From positions 19,938,002 to 20,002,001 of the forward strand of contig NC_073693.1 in NCBI RefSeq assembly GCF_029784155.1: 64,000 bases of DNA, in the 5' to 3' direction. The position numbers and the translations under genes were made by a program. The stretch's first letter is position 1; the number at the start of each line of letters is the position of its first letter. The DNA is from Uranotaenia lowii. Taxonomy: Eukaryota > Arthropoda > Insecta > Diptera > Culicidae. This document shows positions 1 to 10,911 of the stretch, in pieces. Under the pieces are notes generated by a model. That model did no database searches. It had not been told where the DNA came from and saw only the letters and a program-made list of their open reading frames with translations.

Positions 1-1452
1 CTTTTGGGACGTATCTTGTGTGATTTTTTCCGAGGAATCCAATGGCTGTTTTACCCTCAATTGCCCAACATTTTTTAAATAGCTCAGAAAAAGCATGTTG
101 AGACCAGATAATTATGAACCAAAAGTAAGGTATTTTGTGGAGTTTTTTCCGAGGAATCGAATGAAGCCTGTTTGAGCCACCGCACACTTTGGAAAATGGA
201 GTTATGGCTGTTTTTACCCTCAATTCCCCTAGAGTTTTCAATGGTTTAAGGAAAAATCATGTTCGGACTTTAAAATTTTGAACCAAATGGGTTGTATCTT
301 ATGTAATTTTTTCCAAGGAATCCAACGAAGCCTATTTGAGCCACCGCACGGATTGGAAACAGAAGTTATGGCTGTTTTACCCTCAATTTCCCTACATTTC
401 TCAAATAGCTCTGAAAAAGCATGTTCGGACTTGAAAATTTTGAACCAAATGAAACGTATTATGTGTGATTTTTTTCGAGGAACGCAACGAAGCCTATTTG
501 ACACACCGCACACATCGGAAACAGGAGTTATGGCTGTTTTACCCTCAATTCCCTTTCATTTTTTTAAAAAGTTCAGAAAAACCATGATCGGACTTGAAAA
601 TTTTGAACTAAACGAGACTTATCTTATGCAATTTCAATAAAGCCTGTTTGAGCCACCGCACGCTTTGAAATAGTGAGTTATGGCTGTTTTTACCCTCGAT
701 TCCCCTACATTTTTCAATGATTTCAGAAAAATGTAGGGGAATTGAGGGTAAAAACAGCCATAACTCACTATTTCAAAGCGTGCGGTGGCTCAAACAGGCT
801 CCATTGGATTCCTCGGAAAAAAATGCATAAGATAAGTCTCGTTTAGTTCAAAATTTTCAAGTCCGATCATGGTTTTTCTGAACTTTTTGAAAAAATGAAA
901 GGGAATTGAGGGTAAAACAGCCATAACTCCTGTTTCCGATGTGTGCGGTGTGTCAAATAGGCTTCGTTGCGTTCCTCGAAAAAAATCACACATGATACGT
1001 TTCATTTGGTTCAAAATTTTCAAGTCCGAACATGCTTTTTCAGAGCTATTTGAGAAATGTAGGGAAATTGAGGGTAAAACAGCCATAACTTCTGTTTCCA
1101 ATCCGTGCGGTGGCTCAAATAGGCTTCGTTGGATTCCTTGGAAAAAATTACATAAGATACAACCCATTTGGTTCAAAATGTTAAAGTCCGAACATGATTT
1201 TTCCTTAAACCATTGAAAACTCTAGGGGAATTGAGGGTAAAAACAGCCATAACTCCATTTTCCAAAGTGTGCGGTGGCTCAAACAGGCTCCATTGGATTT
1301 CTCGGAAAAAATCACACAAGATACGTCCCAAAAGATTCAAAATGTTCATGTCCGAACATGCGTTTTCTTAACAATATGAAAATGTAGGGGAATTGAAGGT
1401 AAAACAGCCATTGGATTCCTCGGAAAAAATCACACAAGATACGTCCCAAAAG
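1..1452. repeat. Long inverted repeat (near-palindrome) built of ~163-bp subrepeats
   Basis: The sequence from 1 to 715 is repeated in reverse complement from 726 to 1452 around a 10-bp centre (716-725). The first 62 bases match 1391-1452 almost perfectly, so the left arm probably continues beyond the window. Each arm is itself a tandem array: the block beginning GAGGAATCC recurs at 32, 151, 315 and 477, a spacing of 162-164 bp except for a shortened first unit. Arm identity is uneven: very high for about 180-715, clearly lower for about 62-160 and high again at the outer end, with a ~13-bp indel near 631. That pattern argues against a simple sequencing fold-back artefact. Open frames of 91-128 codons in both arms mirror each other and resemble no known protein. 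It could be a foldback element or an inverted satellite block; no family was recognised. Confidence 0.85.
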
Positions 1453-1457
1453 ATTGG

Positions 1458-2810
1458 TTGCTTCAACAACATAGTGGCAGCGCTTGGAGACTCAAAGTGC
1501 GAAACTACAAGAAACTTGTTGACTTGTGTATGGGACAGACATATTTCAAGTTTAGGGATCTGTTCTATAGACAGACAAAAGGGGCTCCAATGGGAAACCC
1601 GTTGTCTCCGTTTCTTTGTGAACTGTTTATGGCTCATTTGGAGGAAACTCTTGAAAAGCAGGATTTACTACCCGAAAAATGGTGGAGATACGTCGACGAT
1701 ATTTTCTGTGTAGTAAACAAAGATTTTCTTGAGGAACTTCTGACAGCCATAAATGGTTTACATAAGAATATCAAGTTCACTTGTGAAGTGGAAGAGGATA
1801 AGAAAATCCCTTTCCTGGACGTTCTTATAAAGAGAGAAGAAAATCTTTTCAATTTTGAGATTTACAGGAAACCAACCAATACTATGAGGGTTATACCGAG
1901 CACCTCTAATCATTCATTCGGACATAAGATGGCCGCTTTCCATCATATGATCCACAGAATGAATTCTATTCCTCTCTCAAAAGAAGGGGAAGAAAAGGAA
2001 CTTCAATATATCTTCCAAACGGCTAATAAGAATGGATATCAATCCAGTTCTATTCAAGCCATCATCAACAAAAAACAAAAAAATCTTCAGAGAAAATCCT
2101 TCACTACTTTAACTCCAATTCAAAACGAGTTTCAACGGAGATCGATGGAATTTAATAGCTTCAATGCTCTTGAATTACGATCCAAGTTAACAAAATTTGA
2201 TATTGAATTGGTTTTTAGTAGTTCCAATAATCAATTGAAATCCATTTTAGGATCAACAAAAGATCCGGTGGAACTTCTACATAGATCCGGTGTGTACAAG
2301 ATCAGTTGTTCTGACTGTGATAAGGTATACATTGGACAAACAAAAAGGAAGTTAATAGATAGATTCGAAGAACATTTGGCAATTGCCAAATCAGATTCCA
2401 AGAAAAAAGTTCTTCCTTCACAGAATCCTAGATCTTCAGTAGCTTTACACATCTGTGAAACAGGCCATTTGATCGATCAAGAAAATATTTCTTTACTTCG
2501 ATCGTTGAACAGTAATACGCTGAAGTTAGATGTAGCGGAAAGTATTGAAATTTTTAATCAAAATTCAGCTAATCTGTTGAACGGAGACAACGGACCAGGT
2601 CATAGTTGGCTATTCAAGTTCTTAGGTAAGAAGAAATATAATTTACCTGACAACGCCCAAAATAGGGCGGGTAACAATAATAATCTACCTGACAACACCC
2701 AGAAAAGGGTAGGTAGGCCCAAGAAACTGACAACGGCACATTTGCCGAGCATTCGAAGGTTCTTTTTACCTACAAATAATTCAGAGCTAGGCCTAGCTTG
2801 GACAATTTAA
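1458..2810 (+). pseudogene. Penelope-like element ORF, 5'-truncated: reverse transcriptase motifs B-C plus GIY-YIG endonuclease
   Basis: This 451-codon frame (450 residues plus stop) is the C-terminal half of a Penelope-like retroelement polyprotein, which copies RNA into DNA at a nick made by its own endonuclease. Motif B is visible as YRQTKGAPMGNPLSP (about residues 37-51) and the catalytic motif C as WRYVDDIF (76-83). The GIY-YIG domain begins at GVY (278-280) with YIG at 291-293, R302, the family's CxxC at 284-287, a HxCxxxGH finger at 331-337 and the likely catalytic Glu near 361. Motifs 1 to A of the polymerase are missing and there is no ATG: the frame opens from the inverted repeat and joins element sequence near 1456. 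The endonuclease half has no stop or frameshift, so the copy may be fairly young but cannot encode an active polymerase. The stop is followed by the element's 3' region. Confidence 0.9.
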
Positions 2811-3060
2811 GGGAGGGAAATGATACACTTTCTTCAGTCGATAACCCACTGAGGATGCTAGCAAGTAGCTAGTGAAATACTAGTATTTGGGTCTTTCAAA
2901 TACTGTAGCTGAATTCAAAGGAATCTTCGACTACTTTGAAATCATAGTTTCATTCAGCTAAGGGTTCTTCAAACCTTTGATTATTAGATTTAAACAGTGT
3001 TATTCTTAAAATATGAGCAGAAACCTAGTAAAAAAATTATAGGTTTAGGTCCGTGACCAA
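2811..3060 (+). other. 3' region of the Penelope-like element
   Basis: AT-rich non-coding sequence directly follows the stop codon. It holds the hammerhead-like motif described separately. It also has a stem-loop in which AGCTGAAT (2907-2914) pairs with ATTCAGCT (2952-2959), with an inner pairing of TTCAAAG (2913-2919) and CTTTGAA (2934-2940). The outer end of the element is not defined; no target-site duplication was found. The end at 3060 is arbitrary. Confidence 0.4.
2844..2892 (+). ncRNA. Hammerhead-ribozyme-like motif of the Penelope-like element
   Basis: The order of parts matches a hammerhead ribozyme. Stem I is ACCCA (2844-2848) with TGGGT (2888-2892). The core CTGAGGA (2849-2855) fits CUGANGA. 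Stem II is GCTAGC with GCTAGT (2857-2862/2868-2873) around a 5-nt loop. G12-A14 is GAA at 2874-2876. Stem III is a 4-bp hairpin ATAC/GTAT (2877-2880/2883-2886) with a 2-nt loop. The cleavage-site nucleotide would be T2887. Penelope-like elements are known to carry hammerheads with very short stem III, which are thought to act as dimers. One extra T (2856) sits between the core and stem II, so this copy may be weak or inactive. An 8-bp hairpin (2882-2889/2897-2904) competes with the fold. Confidence 0.55.
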
Positions 3061-4426
3061 TGAATCAAGAATTTCTTTATCGACCATATTTACGTGCAGA
3101 ATATGTTAGATGCATGATAAGGGATGATTAGGAATTTAGAATCGAAGACCGAAGGAATCGTGCGTACACATTCGTGTTGTTGGAAACATGCATAAACAAA
3201 CGTACTTTGAACACGTGCTAAGCAAGCTATTTTGTGCACTCGTGGATGGAACAGTTTGTTCAAACAAAGCGCTTATTCCCTGTCCCTAACAATATAAACC
3301 GCCTGCAGGTATGCAATGCAAAATTTTCAGTCGATGAAAAAATCGATGAAGCAACCAGGGTTGAAGCCAATCAAGATAGGATTTAAGATTCAAAGTTTAA
3401 AGTTTTGAAGTTTCAAGTTTTAAAGTTTTTATCAAAATATTTGAAATACTCAATTTGTAGAATTTGTCTTTAATTTGAATGTTTATTGTCGCAATATTGT
3501 TTCAAGTGGTAAAAAATAGTAAAATCCTTAAAACTGATGAAAATATTCAAAAGATTAAACATTAAACGATAATCATTAAACCGATTATACATAACTGTTG
3601 AAACCCTTGAGATTGATTAACAAAATGAGAAGTAATTATCCAACTTGAGTGCAAATGAAATAATCTTTGAAGCAACACTTAATAACTTTTTTTTTTGCCT
3701 TCAATCGATTAAGCAGTTATTATAACTCAGCGCTTGATTGTCACCGCAACTGATTCAAATGGCAGCGGAACGTTTTCAGAAAAAAAATCTATCTGCCAAT
3801 CATTCACTAAGCCGGCCCACCGTCACAATGCTAATGATAATTATTGCCATTGCCAATAGTTCCTCTATCATCGTCCGGAGGGTGGGTTCGAGTTTGATCG
3901 GTTCGATCGAGACCGGAGCGCAAAAGAAGTGAAAACCATTTTGGCCCTCGCGTTTCTCAACTGCGAAGAACTGCGAGAACAAAACTTGGCTGGTGACATT
4001 TGTATGTTTGTTGTGACTAGGGAGTTTTTTTTTCGATGTTTCTGCCTCTGGGGCATCTTCAAAGTTTCTGAAATAGGCAAGCCGTATCCGAGTTAAGCAT
4101 TGAACAGTTTATTAAGTTGACACGTCAAGGACGTTGACCCCTCTATGATTATCACATTCAAATGTGGAAGAATCGAATTCCATGCTCGATTAGAGAATGG
4201 GTCGAATCACACAGGTGCAACATCCAAGCGCGCATATGAAATACAGTGTTTCGAAATAACTAGGCCCATCATCGATCATGGGATGGACAAATTCTGGCTC
4301 TAATCAGATTTCGATTTTGATACTTTAAAAGCCAAAAAAAACATCGACTAAAACCACTTGATAACAAAATGTAAAAATTTCAAAACTTCGACTTATTTTT
4401 ACATATATTTTTTAAATTAAACATGT
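3061..4426. other. Unassigned AT-rich sequence
   Basis: No gene was recognised. Short open frames up to 70 codons (3738-4080, both strands) show no domain or codon pattern. A TATA-like hexamer (3294-3299) lies 36 bp upstream of an initiator-like TTCAGTC (3327-3333), but nothing downstream looks transcribed beyond a 24-codon frame. Confidence 0.5.
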
Positions 4427-4940
4427 AGACAATTTTGACAATTTTGACAATTTTGACTATTTTGACAATTTTGACAATTTTGACAATTTTGACAATTTTG
4501 ACAATTTTGACAATTTTGACAATTTTGACAATTTTGACAATTTTGACAATTTTGACAATTTTGACAATTTTGACAATTTTGACAATTTTGACAATTTTGA
4601 CAATTTTGACAATTTTGACAATTTTGACAATTTTGACAATTTTGACAATTTTGACAATTTTGACAATTTTGACAATTTTGACAATTTTGACAATTTTGAC
4701 GATTTTGACCATTTTGACAATTTTGACAATTTTGACAATTTTGACAATTTTGACAATTTTGACAATTTTGACAATTTTGACAATTTTGACAATTTTGACA
4801 ATTTTGACAATTTTGACAATTTTGACAATTTTGACAATTTTGACAATTTTGACAATTTTGACAATTTTGACAATTTTGACAATTTTGACAATTTTGACAA
4901 TTTTGACAATTTTGACAATTTGGAAAATTTGGACAATTTG
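4427..4940 (-). repeat. Minisatellite array A, 9-bp unit GACAATTTT, ~57 copies
   Basis: About 514 bp of head-to-tail GACAATTTT, the reverse complement of AAAATTGTC, with only a few variant units (for example near 4455, 4699-4710 and the diverged last units at 4918-4940). The edges fade into unique sequence. Open frames of 159-191 codons on both strands are a by-product of the 9-bp period and are not coding. Confidence 0.97.
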
Positions 4941-6243
4941 AATCCTTTGAGTCACGAATGTTGAAATGTCAATTCTGATATTATTCGATTTCGCTAATGT
5001 TTTAGGTTTGACAATTTTCTGATCAATTATTGGACGACTTTTCCGATTGCATTCGAACGTTCTCTTTAGTTTTCATTTGGAATTTATCGGTTAGTATTGC
5101 ATCCAAGCTTGTTTCAAAATTTGAGGACAAACGTGTATTGATCAACAGCTGCGCGCCAAGATTGGTGTAATTGGCATTCGATAGAATTTTCCAGAGAATG
5201 GCTACATTTGTCACCACAATCTGAACCATGTCGAGAACTAACCAGCTAACGACAGATCAAATGGCAAATCTTTCCTTCTATTAGCCGGCCTTTCCCACAT
5301 CTAGATAGAAGCTGTAGCAGCAAAAGAAGTTTGCGCGAGGTTTGTATGAAGCAACTTTACATAACGGCCATTATTGGAGTCAAATAAAAAACTGTGGCAG
5401 TGGCTCAGCCAGCGATCATAATTCTTGCCCACCGGCGGGTTGCAGACTTCTATCTTTAGAAGAGAAAGGAATTTCACGTTTTGCAATCTACCACAACATG
5501 GCTCCTTGTTGGAGTTCTTTTCTGGTTTGGCCAAAAGGTGAATTTCAACCAGTGTGTTTTGCATACACTTCGTATACGAGAGACATTCGAGTGTACCCTC
5601 GATGCAGTTTTTTTAGGTAGGTCAGACTTCGATTGGTGCAATATTTAGTCACATGCATCTCTAGGTAAGAAAGTATTCTATTTCGGCACCCGTTTGGACC
5701 CACGGCGAGTGATGAATGGACTCACAAGAGCTCCGTTCAGCTTAAACCACCTGGCGATGAAGGTGTGTCACTTTAAACCATCGTTTCACATTGCTTGTAT
5801 GTTTTGTTTTCGCTATTCACCTGTTGTCGGCGACTGACTGTAAAAGAAGAAAATAAAAACGATCGTCTACAATGACTTTTCGCTTAGCTAGTCACAAGAC
5901 ACAACAAATCTACTACCCAAATGCATATGACAGTTGGCTGAGAGCGGATTATGACGCAGGCGACTATTCTTGAGAAAGATCGAATCGATCAGACTAACAC
6001 ACTGATTTACTGACTCGAGTTTCTATTATGACGATGACAAGTTCAGCAGAGCGCGAGACAGGCCTCAAGACAAGACAGTTCAGGGGATATCGAAAGTTGC
6101 CATCGTGATCTAAGCAACCATTATTGTGCAGAATTCTTTTCGAGTTTGAACAGGGACGTGCGTAAGGGGCTTACAAGAAAAACTAAAAAAAAAAATTTCA
6201 CAACTCACATAAAATAAAATAAATGAAAAAAAAAACAAAAATA
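4941..6243. other. Unassigned spacer between arrays A and B
   Basis: No recognisable gene. Short frames at 5301-5620 on both strands overlap each other and match no family I know. A single relic of the 9-bp unit lies at about 5008-5018. The last 60 bp are A-rich and run into array B. Confidence 0.5.
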
Positions 6244-9074
6244 AATGACAAAAATGACAAAAATGACAAAAATGACAAAAATGACAAAAATGACAAAAAT
6301 GACAAAAATGACAAAAATGACAAAAATGACAAAAATGACAAAAATGACAAAAATGACAAAAATGACAAAAATGACAAAAATGACAAAAATGACAAAAATG
6401 ACAAAAATGACAAAAATGACAAAAATGACAAAAATGACAAAAATGACAAAAATGACAAAAATGACAAAAATGACAAAAACGAAAAAAAGACAAAAATGAC
6501 AAAAATGACAAAAATGACAAAAATGACAAAAATGACAAAAATGACAAAAATGACAAAAATGACAAAAATGACAAAAATGACAAAAATGACAAAAATGACA
6601 AAAACGACAAAAAGTGACAAAAATGACAAAAATGACAAAAATGACAAAAATGACAAAAATGACAAAAATGACAAAAATGACAAAAATGACAAAAATGACA
6701 AAAATGACAAAAATGACAAAAATGACAAAAATGACAAAAATGACAAAAATGACAAAAATGACAAAATTGACAAAAACGAAAAAAAAAAGACAAAAATGAA
6801 AAAAATGACAAAAATGACAAAAATGACAAAAATGACAAAAATGACAAAAATGACAAAAATGACAAAAATGACAAAAATGAAAAAAATGAAAAAAATGAAA
6901 AAAATGACAAAAATGACAAAAATGACAAAAATGACAAAAATGACAAAAATGACAAAAATGACAAAAATGACAAAAATGACAAAAATGACAAAAATGACAA
7001 AAATGACAAAAATGACAAAAATGACAAAAATGACAAAAAAGACAAAAATGACAAAAATGACAAAAATGACAAAAATGACAAAATAGACAAAAAAGACAAA
7101 AATGACAAAAATGACAAAAATGACAAAAATGACAAAAATGACAAAAATGACAAAAATGACAAAAATGACAAAAATGACAAAAATGACAAAAATGACAAAA
7201 ATGACAAAAATGACAAAAATGACAAAAATGACAAAAATGACAAAAATGAAAAAAATGACAAAAATGACAAAAATGACAAAAATGACAAAAATGACAAAAA
7301 TGACAAAAATGACAAAAATGACAAAAATGACAAAAATGACAAAAATGACAAAAATGACAAAAATGACAAAAATGACAAAAATGACAAAAATGACAAAAAT
7401 GACAAAAATGACAAAAATGACAAAAATGACAAATGACAAAAATGACAAAAATGACAAAAATGACAAAAATGACAAAAATGACAAAAATGACAAAAATGAC
7501 AAAAATGACAAAAATGACAAAAATGACAAAAATGACAAAAATGACAAAAATGACAAAAATGACAAAAATGACAAAAATGACAAAAATGACAAAAATGACA
7601 AAAATGACAAAAATGACAAAAATGACAAAAATGACAAAAATGACAAAAATGACAAAAATGACAAAAATGACAAAAATGACAAAAATGACAAAAATGACAA
7701 AAATGACAAAAATGACAAAAATGACAAAAATGACAAAAATGACAAAAATGACAAAAATGACAAAAATGACAAAAATGACAAAAATGACAAAAATGACAAA
7801 AATGACAAAAATGACAAAAATGACAAAAATGACAAAAATGACAAAAATGACAAAAATGACAAAAATGACAAAAATGACAAAAATGACAAAAATGACAAAA
7901 ATGACAAAAATGACAAAAATGACAAAAATGACAAAAATGACAAAAATGACAAAAATGACAAAAATGACAAAAATGACAAAAATGACAAAAATGACAAAAA
8001 TGACAAAAATGACAAAAGTGACAAAAATGACAAAAATGACAAAAATGACAAAAATGACAAAAATGACAAAAATGACAAAAATGACAAAAATGACAAAAAT
8101 GACAAAAATGACAAAAATGACAAAAATGACAAAAATGACAAAAATGACAAAAATGACAAAAATGACAAAAATGACAAAAATGACAAAAATGACAAAAATG
8201 ACAAAAATGACAAAAATGACAAAAATGACAAAAATGACAAAAATGACAAAAATGACAAAAATGACAAAAATGACAAAAATGACAAAAATGACAAAAATGA
8301 CAAAAATGACAAAAATCACAAAAATCACAAAAATGACAAAAATGACAAAATTGACAAAAATGACAAAAATGACAAAAATGACAAAAATGACAAAAATGAC
8401 AAAAATGACAAAAATGACAAAAATGACAAAAATGACAAAAATGACAAAAATGACAAAAATGACAAAAATGACAAAAATGACAAAAATGACAAAAATGACA
8501 AAAATGACAAAAATGACAAAAATGACAAAAATGACAAAAATGACAAAAATGACAAAAATGACAAAAATGACAAAAATGACAAAAATGACAAAAATGACAA
8601 AAATGACAAAAATGACAAAAATGACAAAAATGACAAAAATGACAAAAATGACAAAAATGACAAAAATGACAAAAATGACAAAAATGACAAAAATGAAAAA
8701 AAATGACAAAAATGACAAAAATGACAAAAATGACAAAAATGACAAAAATGACAAAAATGACAAAAATGACAAAAATGACAAAAATGACAAAAATGACAAA
8801 AATGACAAAAATGACAAAAATGACAAAAATGACAAAAATGACAAAAATGACAAAAATGACAAAAATGACAAAAATGACAAAAATGACAAAAATGACAAAA
8901 ATGACAAAAATGACAAAAATGACAAAAATGACAAAAATGACAAATGACAAAAATGACAAAAATGACAAAAATGACAAAAATGACAAAAATGACAAAAATG
9001 ACAAAAATGACAAAAATGACAAAAATGACAAAAATGACAAAAATGACAAAAATGACAAAAATGATAAAAATGAC
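6244..9074 (+). repeat. Minisatellite array B, 9-bp unit ATGACAAAA, ~314 copies
   Basis: About 2.83 kb of head-to-tail ATGACAAAA. Variants are clustered: units with an extra or missing base (6480-6490, 6600-6615, 6775-6800), runs of ATGAAAAAA (6790-6905) and single substitutions (8017, 8319-8330). Two units lacking two A residues (7430, 8941) shift the reading frame. The final units read ATGATAAAA then ATGAC, and join the LINE at 9074-9075. Five of six frames are open through most of the array, giving false frames of up to 1057 codons. Confidence 0.97.
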
Positions 9075-10781
9075 CGCCAACATATCTTGCGCCTCCAAGA
9101 AAACCTTGAAAATGACCCAGCATCGTTTTGGAGACACTTTAAAAACAAAAAACGAAACGCAACTATCCCTGTAGATGTCAGTTTCAACGGCGTTACTTCA
9201 CGTAACAGAACTGAATCCACGAACATGTTTGCCGATTTTTTCCAAAGTGTCTTCAGTTCCTCCGACATTGTAGCAAACAACAACTACCTAGCCTCCATAC
9301 AATCCCATGACGTGAATTTACCTTTGCCTTGCCTCACGGAGCAGGAAGTATACGAGCAATTGTCCGCAGGCGATCCAACTAAAGGTCCCGGTCCAGACAA
9401 CATACCTCCGACGGTTTTGAAACATTGCGCTGCATCACTAGCTGCCCCCATTTGCTGTCTATTCAATCGTTCACTGAGAGAAAGAGTATTTCCAAGCGTG
9501 TGGCGAATTGCGGCGATCACTCCTATCTACAAATCGGGAAATACACACTGCGTCGAAAACTACCGGCCAATTTCGCTTCTGTGTTCGATCTCCAAAATTT
9601 TTGAAGTTCTCATACATGGACGACTGTATGCTGCTGCCAAACCATTGATCTCCGATTCTCAGCACGGTTTCGTTAAAAAAAGGTCAACTGTCACCAATTT
9701 AATGTGTTACGTGAGCTCGTTGAGTAACAATCTGGAGAAAGGTTGTCAAGTTGATTCTATTTACATCGATCTCGCGAAGGCGTTCGACAGCGTTCCGCAC
9801 AAGATACTAATAGCAAAGATGGATCAATTTGGCTTCCCAATCTGGTTGCTCGAGTGGATTTCGTCGTACCTATCACATCGCCACGCTTACACGAAGCTAA
9901 AAAATACATGCTCGAAGACATTTGCCACCCCGTCAGGAGTTCCTCAGGGAAGTCACCTGGGACCGCTGCTTTTCATCATTTTCGTGAATGACTTGTGTGC
10001 CACGCTTCAATCCGATACGCTCCTGTACGCCGACGATCTGAAGCTTTTCAGAAAGGTCGTCAGTGAAGTTGATTGCCTTGCCTTGCAAGCCGATATTGCT
10101 AGACTTGATAACTGGTGTCATCTTAACGGAATGCTGGCTAACGCTAAAAAATGTAAGGTTGTCAATTTTTCCCGTGCACGTCGTGTTATCAATTTTGAAT
10201 ACCAACTTTGCGGAGAAAGCCTGGAGAATGTGTCGTCTATTCTGGACTTAGGTGTTAAAATTGATAACAGGCTTACATTTGCCGAGCACATCGCGCTTAC
10301 CGCAGCTAAAGGATTTGCAATTCTCGGATTTCTGCGTCGAAACACTCGTGATTTTGATGACATTTACGCTTTGAAAGCCGTCTATTGCTCTTCGGTACGT
10401 AGCATCTTGGAGTATGCTGCACAGGTGTGGGCTCCCTATCAGAGCGCACAATGCTACCGCCTCGAACGTGTTCAGCGTAGTTTTGTTAGGTACGCTCTAC
10501 GTCGCCTTCCTTGGAATGAACCGCTTCGGCTTCCACCATATGAGCAAAGATGTGCCTTAATAAACCTAGCCACACTCGAAAAACGCCGAACCGAACTGCA
10601 GCAAACCTTCATATGTGATGTGTTAACTTACCGCATTGACTCAGCATACATTCTCCAACGGGACAATATGTATGCATCCACTAGAACACTTCGACAACGC
10701 CAGTTTCTCTGGATACCTTACCACCGTACTACTTATGGAAGAAACCACCCGATAGATAAATGTTGTGAACGTTTCAATTAA
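9073..10781 (+). CDS. CR1/Jockey-group LINE reverse transcriptase, 5'-truncated, uninterrupted
   Basis: About 570 codons encode the reverse transcriptase of a non-LTR retrotransposon that primes synthesis on nicked chromosomal DNA. Visible motifs, in order: the region before the fingers (KGPGPDNIPP), motif 2 (NYRPISLL), QHGF, motif A YIDLAKAFDSVPH (catalytic Asp near 9768), motif B SGVPQGSHLGPLLF (about 9933-9974) and the catalytic YADD at 10026-10037. These are followed by the typical C-terminal region (SILEYAAQVWAPY, LPPYEQRC). The endonuclease and any first ORF are missing: the element stops inside the array and is open in frame with it, so a longer frame from 8703 would fuse array repeats to the enzyme. 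There is no stop or frameshift, suggesting recent insertion. Assignment to CR1 rather than Jockey proper rests on the SHLGP form of motif B and is uncertain. Confidence 0.88.
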
Positions 10782-10911
10782 GTGTACCATCTGTTCGATT
10801 TTAACATGAGTAAGCGTAGTTTAAAATTAGTTTTAAGCAGATTCCCTTAGATTTTAAGATCTAAGTCTGCATGGTAATTTAACCAAAGACCAATCAATAA
10901 ATAAATAAAAC
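10782..10911 (+). other. 3' UTR and tail of the LINE
   Basis: A 130-bp non-coding stretch follows the stop codon and ends in a short (AATA)n tail at about 10895-10909. It passes directly into array C through the units ATGAC, TTATC, TTGTC and TTGAC. There is no unique flanking DNA on either side of the element. Confidence 0.75.

Noticed and set aside
278..1216. Pairs of 91-128 codon frames repeated on both strands
   Set aside because: They are mirrored translations of the inverted repeat, with no protein similarity and different ends in the two arms.
3294..3333. TATA-like and initiator-like pair suggesting a promoter
   Set aside because: Spacing is long (36 bp), there are no further elements, and only a 24-codon frame follows. 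This is easily chance in AT-rich DNA.
6110..9283. 1057-codon minus-strand frame across array B resembling a low-complexity protein
   Set aside because: It is the reverse of the AAAAATGAC array plus antisense of the LINE; there is no independent support.
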